Of a stretch of DNA of 64,000 nt, positions 1 to 8,152 are shown piece after piece. Below the pieces are notes generated by a model. That model saw only the letters and a list, made by a program, of their open reading frames with translations. It ran no database searches and was not told the origin of the DNA. This stretch comes from an uncultured Clostridia bacterium (lineage in GTDB: Bacteria; Bacillota; Clostridia; Christensenellales; UBA1750): the NCBI GenBank assembly GCA_904393115.1, contig CAJFMX010000002.1:62001-126000 (forward strand), read 5' to 3'. The stretch's first letter is position 1, and every line of letters begins with the position of its first letter. A program made the position numbers and the translations under genes.

Positions 1-1
1 G

Positions 2-1069
2 GGCGTGGTCATCTCCGCGTCCCACAACCCCGCCAAGTACAACGGCATCAAGTTCTTCAACCGCGAGGGCTATAAGCTCTCCGACGCGCTGGAGGACGAG
101 ATCGAGGCGCTGGTGCGCGGCGGCTGCGCGGGCGTGCCCTCGCCCACGGGCGCGGAGCTCGGCAGGATCGAGACCCGGCCCGAGATGCGCGCCGAATACC
201 TCGAGGCGCTGGTGCAGCGGGCGGGCGCGGACCTCTCCGGCCTGACCATCGCGCTGGACTGCGCAAACGGCGCGGCCTCCCGCGTCGCGCCGGAGCTCTT
301 TGCGCGCCTGGGCGCGCGCGTCGTCTCCCGCGCCTGCGAGCCGGACGGCATGAACATCAACCTGGACTGCGGCTCCACCCATCCCGAGGCGCTCCAGGCG
401 CTCGTCGTGGAGTCGGGCGCGGACGTAGGCCTGGCCTTTGACGGCGACGCGGACCGCCTCATCGCCGTGGACGAAACGGGCAAGATCGTCGACGGGGACG
501 AGATGCTCGTCGTCTGCGGCCGCGCGCTCAAGGAAAAGGGCCAGCTCCCCGGCGACACGGTCGTGGCCACCGTCATGAGCAACATGGGCCTGGACATCGC
601 CCTGCGCCAAAGCGGCATCCGCGTCGAGCGCACGGCCGTGGGCGACCGCTACGTGCTCGAGCGCATGCTGCAGGGCGGCTATGTTCTGGGCGGCGAGCAG
701 TCCGGCCACATCATCTTCCTGCGGGACAACACCACCGGCGACGGCATCCAGACCGCGCTGCACCTGCTCTCCATCCTCACGGAGACGGGGCGGCCGCTCT
801 CCGCGCTCGCCGCGCAGATGCAGCGCCTGCCCCAGGTGCTCGTCAACGTCCCCTGCGCGGGCGAGAAGAAGCACGCCTTTGCCGAGGACGCGGCGATCTG
901 CGCCCGCATCGGGGAGATCGAGGCGGAGCTTGCCGGCTGCGGCCGCGTGCTCGTGCGCCCCTCCGGCACCGAGGCGCTCGTGCGCGTCATGCTCGAAGGC
1001 CCGGACGAGGCCATGCTGCACCGGAGCGCCGAGGACCTGGCCGCCCTCCTGCGCGCGCGCCTTTCCTGA
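2..1069 (+). CDS. glmM: Phosphoglucosamine mutase, 5' end outside window
   Basis: Converts glucosamine-6-phosphate to glucosamine-1-phosphate on the way to UDP-GlcNAc for peptidoglycan. The reading frame is open from the first bases, so the gene starts upstream; about 355 residues are visible, against roughly 445 in full-length family members. The catalytic serine loop SASHNP lies at the very start of what is visible. The metal-binding DGDADR is near residue 150 of the visible part, and the phosphate-binding RPSGTE is near the C-terminus. The gene ends in TGA with no strong terminator after it. The SASHNP and DGDADR pattern fits GlmM better than the phosphomannomutase relatives, but the missing N-terminus leaves a little doubt. 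Confidence 0.93.
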   Translation, partial: GVVISASHNPAKYNGIKFFNREGYKLSDALEDEIEALVRGGCAGVPSPTGAELGRIETRPEMRAEYLEALVQRAGADLSGLTIALDCANGAASRVAPELFARLGARVVSRACEPDGMNINLDCGSTHPEALQALVVESGADVGLAFDGDADRLIAVDETGKIVDGDEMLVVCGRALKEKGQLPGDTVVATVMSNMGLDIALRQSGIRVERTAVGDRYVLERMLQGGYVLGGEQSGHIIFLRDNTTGDGIQTALHLLSILTETGRPLSALAAQMQRLPQVLVNVPCAGEKKHAFAEDAAICARIGEIEAELAGCGRVLVRPSGTEALVRVMLEGPDEAMLHRSAEDLAALLRARLS

Positions 1070-1231
1070 AAATTCTGCAAAAAAAGTTTTTTTCCTGTGT
1101 TAGAACCGGCGCGAATCCGGGTATATACAAATCGTGAGGCGAGGAGGCCACAAAAAAGCCCACCGCCCGCACAACGCAAAAGAATACCAATGCGGATGGC
1201 ACGCATTGAGAAAAAATGGAGGAATTGCATC

Positions 1232-1774
1232 ATGAAGTGGGTATGTTCTGTCTGCGGTTACGTCTACGAAGGTTCCGAGCCCCCCAAGGAGTGCCCCGTC
1301 TGCAAGGCGCCCGCGTCCAAGTTCACCAAGCAGGAAGAGGGCGAGCTGAAGTTCGCGGATGAGCATCGCATCGGCGTGGCCAACGGCCTGGACGCCGAGG
1401 TCGTCGAGGGCCTGCGCGCCAACTTCACCGGCGAGTGCACCGAGGTCGGCATGTACCTGGCCATGAGCCGCCAGGCGGACCGCGAGGGCTATCCCGAGGT
1501 CGCCGAGGCCTACAAGCGCATCGCCTTTGAGGAGGCCGAGCACGCCGCCAAGTTCGCCGAGCTGCTGGGCGAGGACATCGTCTACCCCGACACCAAGAAG
1601 AACCTGACCGTCCGCGTCGAGGCGGAGCACGGCGCCACCGCCGGCAAGCTGGCCCTGGCCAAGCGCGCCAAGGAGCTGGGCTATGACGCCATCCACGACA
1701 CCGTGCACGAGATGTGCAAGGACGAGGCCCGCCACGGCAAGGCCTTCAACGGCCTGCTGAAGCGCTACTTCTAA
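1232..1774 (+). CDS. Reverse rubrerythrin (N-terminal rubredoxin domain)
   Basis: A 180-residue peroxide-reducing non-haem iron protein of the anaerobe oxidative-stress defence. The rubredoxin-like FeCys4 site comes first (C5, C8, C22, C25 in CSVC and CPVC). The ferritin-like diiron four-helix domain follows, with EEAEH and DEARH metal-ligand motifs. That is the reverse of the classical rubrerythrin order and is typical of the clostridial revRbr type. The start follows a TGGAGGAA ribosome site at 1216-1223. A possible but weak promoter with a TATATA/TATACA element lies near 1122-1129. The small [2Fe-2S] protein downstream may be a redox partner; that is inference. Confidence 0.93.
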   Translation: MKWVCSVCGYVYEGSEPPKECPVCKAPASKFTKQEEGELKFADEHRIGVANGLDAEVVEGLRANFTGECTEVGMYLAMSRQADREGYPEVAEAYKRIAFEEAEHAAKFAELLGEDIVYPDTKKNLTVRVEAEHGATAGKLALAKRAKELGYDAIHDTVHEMCKDEARHGKAFNGLLKRYF

Positions 1775-1868
1775 GCGCCGCCGGACCCGAAAAATCAAAA
1801 TCCCATCCTGCAAGGCGCGCCGGGAGACTGCCCGTCGCGCCCGCAGGTCGTCAAGGAGGAATGCGCGC

Positions 1869-2066
1869 ATGGAAAACCGCCTGATTTGCAAGTGCAAGAA
1901 CGTCTCGCTCTATGACGTCAGCGACGCGCTGCACCAGTGCAAGACCTTTGGCGAGGTCGAGGACACCTTCAAGGAGGTCCAGAAGATCACCAAGTGCTCC
2001 ACCGGCTGCGGCGGCTGCCACGACAAGATCCTGGACGCCATCTCCGAACTCATGATGAACCGCTGA
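1869..2066 (+). CDS. BFD-like [2Fe-2S]-binding small protein
   Basis: A 65-residue protein with the spacing of a bacterioferritin-associated-ferredoxin (BFD) domain. An early CKC (residues 8-10) and a later CSTGCGGC supply the cysteines, and the helical pattern between them is normal for the family. BFD-like domains bind a [2Fe-2S] cluster and pass electrons or support NAD(P)H-dependent oxidoreductases. It sits 94 bp downstream of the reverse rubrerythrin and before a strong terminator, so the two may share a transcript. An AAGGAGGAA ribosome site precedes ATG 1869. The redox partner cannot be told from sequence. Confidence 0.85.
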   Translation: MENRLICKCKNVSLYDVSDALHQCKTFGEVEDTFKEVQKITKCSTGCGGCHDKILDAISELMMNR

Positions 2067-2074
2067 CCCCGCAA

Positions 2075-2118
2075 AACAGCCCCGCCCCCTGCATCCACGC
2101 AGCGGGCGGGGCTGTTTT
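2075..2118 (+). terminator. Rho-independent terminator after the rubrerythrin/BFD pair
   Basis: The stem ACAGCCCCGCCC pairs with GGGCGGGGCTGT and is followed by a T-run. It closes the rubrerythrin-BFD unit before the convergent gene at 2185. Confidence 0.9.
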
Positions 2119-2184
2119 TGCAAAAAACCAAAAGAGCGGGAGGCGGGTATGTAGGCCGGGGCCGTCCCCCGGCCCGGCAAGACC

Positions 2185-2883
2185 TTAGAGGCGCTCGCCG
2201 TCCTCCAGGAGGAAGCGCTGCACCGTCCCATCCGCGCTGCGCACGCAGTACGCGCCGCCCAGAACCTGGCCGAGCACGCCCTCCTTCCGGCCGCGGTTCC
2301 ACCAGACCAGGTCGCCGCTGCGCGCCTCCAGGCAGAGCGCCTGGCAGGGCGCGCCGCGCAGCACCATGTACAGGTATCCCGCGAAGTGCGCCGCCGCGTC
2401 CACGACCGTGCCCAGCGTCTGCGCCTGCCAGAGCGTCTCGCCCGTCACGCGGTCGCAGGCCATGTAGGCGCCCGTGCCGTCGCCAAAGCCCGCGGCAAGG
2501 CGCGCCTCGCCCTGTGCGTCCGAGAACTCGAACAGCGTCGGGCTGCCGGCCAGGCCCTTTGCCTCGCAGGCAAAGGCGACGCGCCCCTCCTGCAGCGAAT
2601 AGGCGATCAGCCGCCGGTCCGCCGCGAAGTAGAGCAGGCGGTGCAGCGCGTCAAAGGCCAGCGTTCCGTCCGCCGGGCGGATGCCCGTCTCGAACCGGAA
2701 CCGCTCCGCGCCGTCCCCGCCCGTGCCCAGGATCTCGCCCGCCTCCGAGAGCGTCACGTGCGTGCCGCCCAGGTCCAGCGCCCGCACCGCAGGGGGCGGG
2801 CACAGCTCGCCGCCGTAGCACACGCGGTTGTTCTTCCACGGCAAGTCGCAGAAGACGCAGGTCTCCTTGGGGAATGTTTCCAT
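2185..2883 (-). CDS. PQQ/WD-like beta-propeller protein of unknown function
   Basis: A 232-residue protein with no signal peptide. It contains repeated strands of the pattern (L/F)xAxDRxTGETLWQ and LEARSGDLVWW, typical of PQQ-type or quinoprotein-like beta-propeller blades. The short N-terminus carries three cysteines (C9, C12 and C21). The start at 2883 was chosen because GGGAGGTGG sits seven bases or so upstream on this strand; a longer frame reaching 3003 lacks such a site. It is divergent from the lipoprotein hydrolase. A weak promoter candidate (TTCCCA, 17 bp, TACACT on the minus strand) lies in the gap. I do not recognise a specific function. Confidence 0.7.
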   Translation of the reverse strand: METFPKETCVFCDLPWKNNRVCYGGELCPPPAVRALDLGGTHVTLSEAGEILGTGGDGAERFRFETGIRPADGTLAFDALHRLLYFAADRRLIAYSLQEGRVAFACEAKGLAGSPTLFEFSDAQGEARLAAGFGDGTGAYMACDRVTGETLWQAQTLGTVVDAAAHFAGYLYMVLRGAPCQALCLEARSGDLVWWNRGRKEGVLGQVLGGAYCVRSADGTVQRFLLEDGERL

Positions 2884-3003
2884 GTTTCCACCTCCCGTGG
2901 CAGTGTATGTGCAGCGCGTGAATTTGGGAACCGCCGGAACAATGAAGTGCCCCCGGACGTTTTCCCTATGGTCTTTTTGGGGAAAAACGGAGGAGAGATG
3001 CAC

Positions 3004-3902
3004 ATGAGAGACAGCCGGAGATGGGCCTGCGCGCTGCTGGCGCTGACCCTCGCCCTTGCGCCCGCCGGATGCGCGGTGCAGCAGGACCTGACCCCCGTCC
3101 TGGAGGCGGGCACACCCGCGGCCTCCGCCGCGCCTTCCGAAGCGGCCGCGAGCGCGGCCCCTTCTGCCGGGACGGCGTCCCCGGAGTCCGCCGCCGAAGC
3201 GCCCACCGCGACCCCGGCCGCAACGCCGTCGGCCACCCCATCGGCATCGCCGGAGGCTGAGGAGGCGTCCCTGGAGACGGGCGAGGCGGGCGGCCTGGAC
3301 TACTCGCCCCGTCCGGCGCGCGCGACGGCCTGCCCCTGATCGTGTACCTGCACGGCGGCAGCGGGCGCGGGGACGACCTGGAGCTCGTGATGGAGGCGGA
3401 GAGCCTGCCGAAGTTCCTGCGGGACGGGGACCTTGCGCTAAGCGCCTACGTGGTCATGCCGCAGCTCCCCAGCGGGGAAGCGGGCTGGGACGGCGTGACG
3501 GAGGGCCTCGCGGAGCTGATCGACGCCGTGGTGGAGGAATGCGGCGCCGACGCCGGCCGCGTCAGCCTGACCGGCCACAGCATGGGCGGGACCGGCGCCT
3601 TCGCCGTGGCGGCCGCCATGCCGGGGCGCTTCTCCTGCGCCGCCCCGCTGAGCGGAAGCGTCCGCGACACGCGGGAGATGCGCGCCGCGCTGGCGGACCT
3701 GCCCGTCTGGGCGATCGCCGGCGCGCAGGACGACGTCGTGGACCCGGCCGCCGCGCGGGACTTCCTCGCGGCCCTGCGCGCCGTCAACCCCGACGCGCGC
3801 TACACAGAGGTGGAGGACGCGGGCCACTTCGACCTGCCCGCGCGCGCCTATCTGGACGGGGAGGTCGGCCTTGTGCGCTGGCTCCTCTCCCACGAGCGCT
3901 GA
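3004..3902 (+). pseudogene. Alpha/beta-hydrolase lipoprotein interrupted by a frameshift
   Basis: The N-terminal part (3004 onward) encodes a lipoprotein signal peptide with lipobox LAPAGC (C23), then an Ala/Pro/Ser/Thr linker, and runs into a stop at 3339. The hydrolase body continues in another frame from about 3303 to 3902: YLHGGSG oxyanion region, GHSMGG nucleophile elbow, a DD acid region and GHFDL histidine. This resembles PHB-depolymerase/esterase-type hydrolases. One lost base near 3301-3305 would join the two halves as GLDYLAPSG. Either the gene is freshly broken or the assembly has an indel. The ribosome site GGAGGAG lies seven bases before ATG 3004. Confidence 0.75.
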
Positions 3903-3916
3903 TTCCCGCGCGGGCC

Positions 3917-3945
3917 TTGCATTTGCGCGCGCGGCGTGCTATACT
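3917..3945 (+). promoter_or_regulatory. Sigma-A promoter for the GNAT-YbaK gene
   Basis: TTGCAT at 3917-3922, a 17-bp spacer, then TATACT at 3940-3945, 56 bp before the start codon. Confidence 0.8.
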
Positions 3946-4001
3946 GACCCCAATTTCCGACAAAGACCCGCGCAAGGCGGGAAGAGGGGGAGAGGAGAGA
4001 C

Positions 4002-4925
4002 ATGGCGCACTTTTTCATGGCCCGCTTTGGCCGGGATCTGCCCGCGTACGACCCGCCCGCGGGCGTGACCATCCGCACCTTTGCGCCCGGGGACGAGGAG
4101 ACGTTCCTGCGCTGCTGCGCCGGGGGCGAGCTGGGCACGGAGAGCTGGTCCCTGGACGACGTTCGGGAGAAGCTGCTCGGCAAGCCGGGCGTCGCGCCCG
4201 AGCGCGTGTTCTTTGCCGAGGACGCGCAGGGCCGCGCCGGCGCGACCGCGACCGCCGTCTTTGAGGAGGGGCGCGGCTACGTCCACATGGTCGCCGCGGA
4301 CCCGAGCTTCCGCGGCAAGGGCCTGGGAAAGGCCGCCTGCTACGCCGCGGTGCGCTGCCTGGTGGACGCGGGCTACGACTACATCGTCCTGGAGACGGAC
4401 GACTTCCGCGCCCCGGCGCTGCACATCTACGATTGGCTCGGCTTTGTGCGCACCGGCGTGCCCGACCGCGTGCGCGAGGCGCTGGCCGCCTGCGGCCTTG
4501 CGGACCGCATCCGCGAGTTCCGCGTCTCCACGGCGACGGTCGGCCTTGCGGCGCAGGCCGTCGGCTGCGAGCCGGCGCGCATCGCCAAGACCCTGTCCTT
4601 TGCGGTGGGCGGGGGCTGCGCGCTGATCGTCTGCGCGGGCGATGCGCGCATCGACAACCCGAAGTTCAAGGCCCGCTTCCACGAGAAGGCGCGCATGCTC
4701 CCGCACGAGCGCGTGCAGGAGATCACCGGCCACCCGGTGGGCGGCGTCTGCCCCTTTGCCGCGGGCGGGGCCTCCGTCTACCTGGACGAATCCCTGCGCC
4801 GGTTCGACGTCGTCTACCCCGCGGCGGGCGGCGCCAATACCGCCGTGCGCCTGACGCCGGAGGAGCTCGCCCGCGCCACGGGCGGGCAGTGGATCGACGT
4901 CTGCCGCATCCCGCAGGGCGAGTGA
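4002..4925 (+). CDS. GNAT acetyltransferase fused to a YbaK/ProX-type tRNA-editing domain
   Basis: A 307-residue two-domain protein. Residues 1-150 form a GNAT N-acetyltransferase with the acetyl-CoA loop RGKGLGK (104-110) and a C-terminal HIYDWLGF strand. Residues 155-305 form a YbaK/EbsC-like aminoacyl-tRNA deacylase domain with RIAKTL, then NPKFK and HPVGGVCPF. YbaK-type proteins hydrolyse mischarged tRNAs such as Cys-tRNAPro. GNATs acetylate amines, and some act on aminoacyl groups. The joint role is unknown. The gene has its own promoter (3917-3945) and a purine-rich ribosome site directly upstream. The open frame across the junction supports a real fusion. Confidence 0.85.
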   Translation: MAHFFMARFGRDLPAYDPPAGVTIRTFAPGDEETFLRCCAGGELGTESWSLDDVREKLLGKPGVAPERVFFAEDAQGRAGATATAVFEEGRGYVHMVAADPSFRGKGLGKAACYAAVRCLVDAGYDYIVLETDDFRAPALHIYDWLGFVRTGVPDRVREALAACGLADRIREFRVSTATVGLAAQAVGCEPARIAKTLSFAVGGGCALIVCAGDARIDNPKFKARFHEKARMLPHERVQEITGHPVGGVCPFAAGGASVYLDESLRRFDVVYPAAGGANTAVRLTPEELARATGGQWIDVCRIPQGE

Positions 4926-4961
4926 CGCCCTTGACGCTCACGTTTTTCAGGAGGAACCGAA

Positions 4962-6191
4962 ATGCAGTCCAACGCCGACCTTTTGCGGATTGAGAACCCC
5001 GAACCCCTGCAGGAGCTCTACGCGCTCCGCCCCTTTGACTCGCTCCTTCTGTCCTTCTGCGCGGACACGCCGCCGGGCACAAGCGTCGAGGTCCAGGCCC
5101 GCGTGCGCCTCACGGACGGCGCGTTCACGGGTTGGTTCTCCTTCGGCGTCTGGAGCCCCTTCTGCGACCGCCACAGCAAGAGCGCCCAGGACGGGAGCGC
5201 GAAGATGGATACGGACACCCTGCGCCTTGCGGACGGCCGCCGCGCCGACACCGTGCAGATCCGCATCCTGCCGACGCTTTCCCCGGCGGGCGAGGCGCCG
5301 CGCGTGCGCAGCGTGACCCTCTCCTGCCGGGACAGCGCGCGCCCGAAGGCCGAGCCGCCCGCGCCCCGCGCGGACCTGTGCGCCCCGGCGCCCTGCTACT
5401 CCCAGATGGTGCGCGACCCCGCCATCGGGAACGTGATCTGCTCGGCCACGACCATCGCCATGCAGCTCAACGCCCTGGGCGAGAACGTGCTGCCCGAGGA
5501 AATCGCCCTGAACAACTACGACAGCGCCTATCGCGGCTGCGGCAACTGGGCCTTTTCCGCGGCGATCGCCGCAAGCTACGGCTACGAGGCCTGCGCCCGC
5601 TACGCCACGCTGGACGAGGTGGAGGAGGAGCTCGCCGCGCACCGCCCGGTGGGCGTCAGCGTCCACTACACCAACGACCCCGCAAACGAGAAGCTGCCCT
5701 ACCTGGAGGGCGCGCCCTGCACCACGAACGGGCACCTGATGCTCCTGTGCGGCTTTGCCACGGGCGCGGACGGGCGGCGCTTCGCCGTCGTCCACGACCC
5801 CGCCGCGCCCGAGAACGCCAGCGTGCGCCGGCTCTACCCCCTGGAGCAGTTCCTCGCGGCGTGGAGCGGCCGCGTGTGCTACTTCGTGCGCCGCGCCGCG
5901 ACGCCGCCGGCCCAGCGCTTCGCGCCTGCGCGCCTGCGCGCCGCCCTCGTGCCCCTGGGCGGAGACGTCTACGCGCTGGAGGCCGAGTGCGTCACCGTGC
6001 ACTTTGCGCAGGGCGAGGGCTTCCCGCGCGCCGTCGCCGCCTACATCTCTGAGGAGCGCGGCGAAAAGGACGCGGACTGCGCCTTTGTCTACGGCAGCGT
6101 CACCCCGGAGGGGAACCTGCGCCTGCCCGGCTACGCGGGCCAGCGCGCCTTCGTCGTCACCGACCGCGGCCTGACCTACGCCATCGAATAA
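4962..6191 (+). CDS. C39-family peptidase-like protein
   Basis: A 409-residue protein without a signal peptide. The N-terminal 130 residues are beta-rich, ending in an Ala/Pro linker. Residues 140-310 resemble a C39-like papain-fold domain. The candidate catalytic cysteine is C160 (preceded by YSQM and a short loop), the histidine is H258 in NGHLML, and the aspartate is D279 in VHDP. C39-type enzymes cleave leader or substrate peptides; here no transporter or precursor peptide is adjacent, so the substrate is unknown. It lies 36 bp after the GNAT-YbaK gene and is probably cotranscribed. A GGAGGAACC ribosome site precedes ATG 4962. Confidence 0.8.
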   Translation: MQSNADLLRIENPEPLQELYALRPFDSLLLSFCADTPPGTSVEVQARVRLTDGAFTGWFSFGVWSPFCDRHSKSAQDGSAKMDTDTLRLADGRRADTVQIRILPTLSPAGEAPRVRSVTLSCRDSARPKAEPPAPRADLCAPAPCYSQMVRDPAIGNVICSATTIAMQLNALGENVLPEEIALNNYDSAYRGCGNWAFSAAIAASYGYEACARYATLDEVEEELAAHRPVGVSVHYTNDPANEKLPYLEGAPCTTNGHLMLLCGFATGADGRRFAVVHDPAAPENASVRRLYPLEQFLAAWSGRVCYFVRRAATPPAQRFAPARLRAALVPLGGDVYALEAECVTVHFAQGEGFPRAVAAYISEERGEKDADCAFVYGSVTPEGNLRLPGYAGQRAFVVTDRGLTYAIE

Positions 6192-6246
6192 AAAAACCTG
6201 CGCCCGGCGCAGCCAAAAAGCGGCGCCCGGGCGCAGGTTTTTTCTA
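6190..6246. terminator. Bidirectional terminator between convergent genes
   Basis: AAAAAACCTGCGCCCGG pairs with CCGGGCGCAGGTTTTTT around a short loop. With A-rich and T-rich flanks it can serve both the C39-like gene and the convergent regulator. Confidence 0.9.
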
Positions 6247-6266
6247 AAATTCGGTCGCAAAAGGGC

Positions 6267-6821
6267 TTACAGCACGATCGCCAGGAACTTGGCCGGCTCG
6301 CTGCCCACGGCCTGCATGCCGTGCGGGTAGGAGGAGTCGAAGTAGATGCTGTCCCCCGGGTAGAGGAGGAGCTCCGTGCCGTTGATGGTCAGCCGCAGCG
6401 TGCCCTCGATGAGGTAGTCGAACTCCTGGCCCTCGTGGGTGTTGACGACGAGCGGCGTGCCCGCGGGCACGACCCCGGCCGTGACCAGGAAGGGCTCGGC
6501 CACCTTGTTGCCGAAGTTATAGGCGAGGGACTTGTAGCGGTATTCCTTGCGGCGGTCGATGCCCACGCCCTTGCCCGCGCGCGTCAGGCAGTAGACGTGG
6601 AGCTTCGGCTCCCCGCCGGTCAGCAGCGCGGAGGGCTCGACGTGGCAGGCATTGGCCATGGCCAGCAGCACGCTGATGGGGATGTCGATGGCGCCGCTCT
6701 CGTAGGAGGCATACGCCTCGGGCGTGACGTTCAGCTCCCGGGCCATCTCTTCCGGGGTAAATTCGCAGATCTCGCGCAGCTCCTTCATGCGCGCGGCGAT
6801 GTCGAGGATCTCGTTGGACAT
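6267..6821 (-). CDS. XRE-family regulator with C-terminal cupin domain
   Basis: A 184-residue DNA-binding protein. A helix-turn-helix of XRE type spans about residues 10-65 (MARELNVTPEAYASYESG). A cupin sensor domain spans about 110-184, with NTHEGQEFDYLIEG and DSSYPHGM as the two conserved cupin motifs. Such regulators often sense a small molecule and control a neighbouring metabolic gene. The ribosome site AGGAGG is seven bases before ATG 6821. Its promoter overlaps a divergent one, and an 11-bp palindrome TTGCAATGCAA lies between them, a plausible autoregulatory site. The effector is unknown. Confidence 0.9.
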   Translation of the reverse strand: MSNEILDIAARMKELREICEFTPEEMARELNVTPEAYASYESGAIDIPISVLLAMANACHVEPSALLTGGEPKLHVYCLTRAGKGVGIDRRKEYRYKSLAYNFGNKVAEPFLVTAGVVPAGTPLVVNTHEGQEFDYLIEGTLRLTINGTELLLYPGDSIYFDSSYPHGMQAVGSEPAKFLAIVL

Positions 6822-6869
6822 GGTCAAACCTCCTGCCTCCCTGCGGGACGAACTCGTTTTCTCCCTACC

Positions 6870-6914
6870 AGTATACATTGCGCCCTTCCATTTTGCAATG
6901 CAATTTGCTATACT
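6870..6914. promoter_or_regulatory. Overlapping divergent promoters and palindrome
   Basis: Minus strand: TTGCAA (6898-6893), 17 bp, TATACT (6875-6870), driving the XRE-cupin gene. Plus strand: TTCCAT (6886-6891), 17 bp, TATACT (6909-6914), driving the Dabb gene. The palindrome TTGCAATGCAA at 6893-6903 overlaps the minus -35 and the plus spacer and could be the regulator's operator. Confidence 0.7.
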
Positions 6915-6950
6915 GTTGGGAAAGAAGTTCTTGCTTGGGAGGAAGAGAGA

Positions 6951-7238
6951 ATGATTCGACACATCGTCCTGTTCCGCTTGAAGGACGCCCGGCCCGACAA
7001 GGTCGAGGCGGCCGCGCAGATGCTCCGCTCCATGCGGGGCAAGATCGAGGGCCTCCTGGACCTGGAGGTCGGCCTGGACTTCCTCGCCTCGGAGCGGTCC
7101 TACCACCTGGCGCTCCTGTGCACGTTTGACAACGAGGAGCACTTTGCCGCCTATGCGGACCACCCGGTGCACCGTCCGGTCAAGGCCTACATGCACGCCG
7201 TGCGGGAGACGAGCGTCTCCTGCGACTACCGCATCTGA
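6951..7238 (+). CDS. Dabb (stress-responsive alpha/beta-barrel) domain protein
   Basis: A 95-residue ferredoxin-like fold protein matching the Dabb family. It starts MIRHIVLFRLK, has a central LEVGLDFL strand and an HPVHRPVKAY region, and usually acts as a dimer. Some members act in catabolic pathways and others are stress induced. It is the first gene on the plus strand opposite the XRE-cupin regulator and may be its target. ATG 6951 follows a GGAGGAAGAGAG ribosome site. No active-site assignment is possible. Confidence 0.88.
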   Translation: MIRHIVLFRLKDARPDKVEAAAQMLRSMRGKIEGLLDLEVGLDFLASERSYHLALLCTFDNEEHFAAYADHPVHRPVKAYMHAVRETSVSCDYRI

Positions 7239-7270
7239 TCCCCCTTTACCCCGAAAACGGAGGAATGGCC

Positions 7271-7558
7271 ATGGGCAATGAGATCACGCTCTCCTACATT
7301 CAGGAGATGGTTCGCCGCCGCGAGGGGCGGCTTGGGGAAAAGCAGCAGCTCCTGCACCTGATGCGCGCCATGGGCGACCTGGCCCAGGCCGTCGAGCGCG
7401 AGGAGGGGATGGAGGGCGCCATCGGGGACATGCTCTACAACCTCTTCGCCCTTGCCAACACGTATGGCATCGACATCGAGGACTGCCTGCCCGAATCCGT
7501 GCCCGTGCCCCAGCAGGAGAAGAAGACCGCCCGCGGCCTGGACTTCCGCCCGCTGTAA
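7271..7558 (+). CDS. MazG-like protein (possible nucleotide pyrophosphohydrolase)
   Basis: A 95-residue helical protein. The stretch VEREEGMEGAIGDMLYNLFALAN followed by GIDIE resembles the helix pair of MazG-like NTP pyrophosphohydrolases, in which EExxE and ExxD motifs hold magnesium. The acidic pattern here is only partly conserved, so activity is uncertain. ATG 7271 is preferred over the ATG six bases upstream because GGAGGA then has normal spacing. It follows the Dabb gene by 32 bp and is probably in the same transcript. Confidence 0.6.
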   Translation: MGNEITLSYIQEMVRRREGRLGEKQQLLHLMRAMGDLAQAVEREEGMEGAIGDMLYNLFALANTYGIDIEDCLPESVPVPQQEKKTARGLDFRPL

Positions 7559-7621
7559 ACCGCGTTTTTCCCGGTATTTTCGCCTAAAAAAATAGAGAAC
7601 ATCTGAAGGAGGAACCAACCC

Positions 7622-8113
7622 ATGCGCAAACTCACCGTCAAAAAGCTGGACCGCGAGGCCTTCCGCCCCTACGGCGACTTCGTCTCCCTTCTGCGCCCCG
7701 CCGAGTTCTACGGCGACGCCCCCTCGGTCTTTACGCCGGACATGCTCCAGCTGCCCCTGGCGCAGCACGACCTTGCGTCCTTCTCGATCTGCCGCGTGGC
7801 CCAGCGCCCGAACGTCGTGGATACCTCGGAGTACCACTCCGCCGCTTGGGAGGGCAACCTGCCGCTGGACGGCGACGTCGTGCTCCACCTGGCCCCGGCC
7901 AACCGCGGCAAGATCGACGCCGACGCGTTTGAGGCCTTCCTCGTGCCCAAGGGCACGCTGGTCATCCTCAAGCCCGGCGTCTGGCACTTCGCGCCCTACG
8001 CGGTAGAGGGCGAGGTCTCCACCCTCGTGGTCCTGCCCGAGCGCACCTACGCCAACGACTGCGTGGTCGTCAAGCACGCCGAGGACGAGAAGTTCGAAAT
8101 CGAGATGCCCTAA
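7622..8113 (+). CDS. Ureidoglycolate lyase (AllA)-like cupin protein
   Basis: A 163-residue protein with the AllA/ureidoglycolate lyase cupin layout: FRPYGDFV near the start, LPLDGDVVLHLAP in the middle, and the conserved KPGVWHFAPY followed by LVVLPERTYANDC. AllA-type enzymes split ureidoglycolate to glyoxylate and urea in purine or allantoin breakdown. No other allantoin gene is nearby, so the real substrate may differ. The AAGGAGGAACC ribosome site precedes ATG 7622. Confidence 0.75.
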   Translation: MRKLTVKKLDREAFRPYGDFVSLLRPAEFYGDAPSVFTPDMLQLPLAQHDLASFSICRVAQRPNVVDTSEYHSAAWEGNLPLDGDVVLHLAPANRGKIDADAFEAFLVPKGTLVILKPGVWHFAPYAVEGEVSTLVVLPERTYANDCVVVKHAEDEKFEIEMP

Positions 8114-8152
8114 AAGCGGCGCAATCCATACAAAGAAATGGGGGGACTTTCC

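Noticed and set aside
1079-1093. AAAAAAAGTTTTTTT after glmM as a terminator
   Set aside because: It is palindromic, but an all-A/T stem is too weak for a typical intrinsic terminator.
4962-6191. A bacteriocin-processing system around the C39-like peptidase
   Set aside because: No ABC transporter domain, no precursor peptide with a double-glycine leader and no immunity gene are adjacent.
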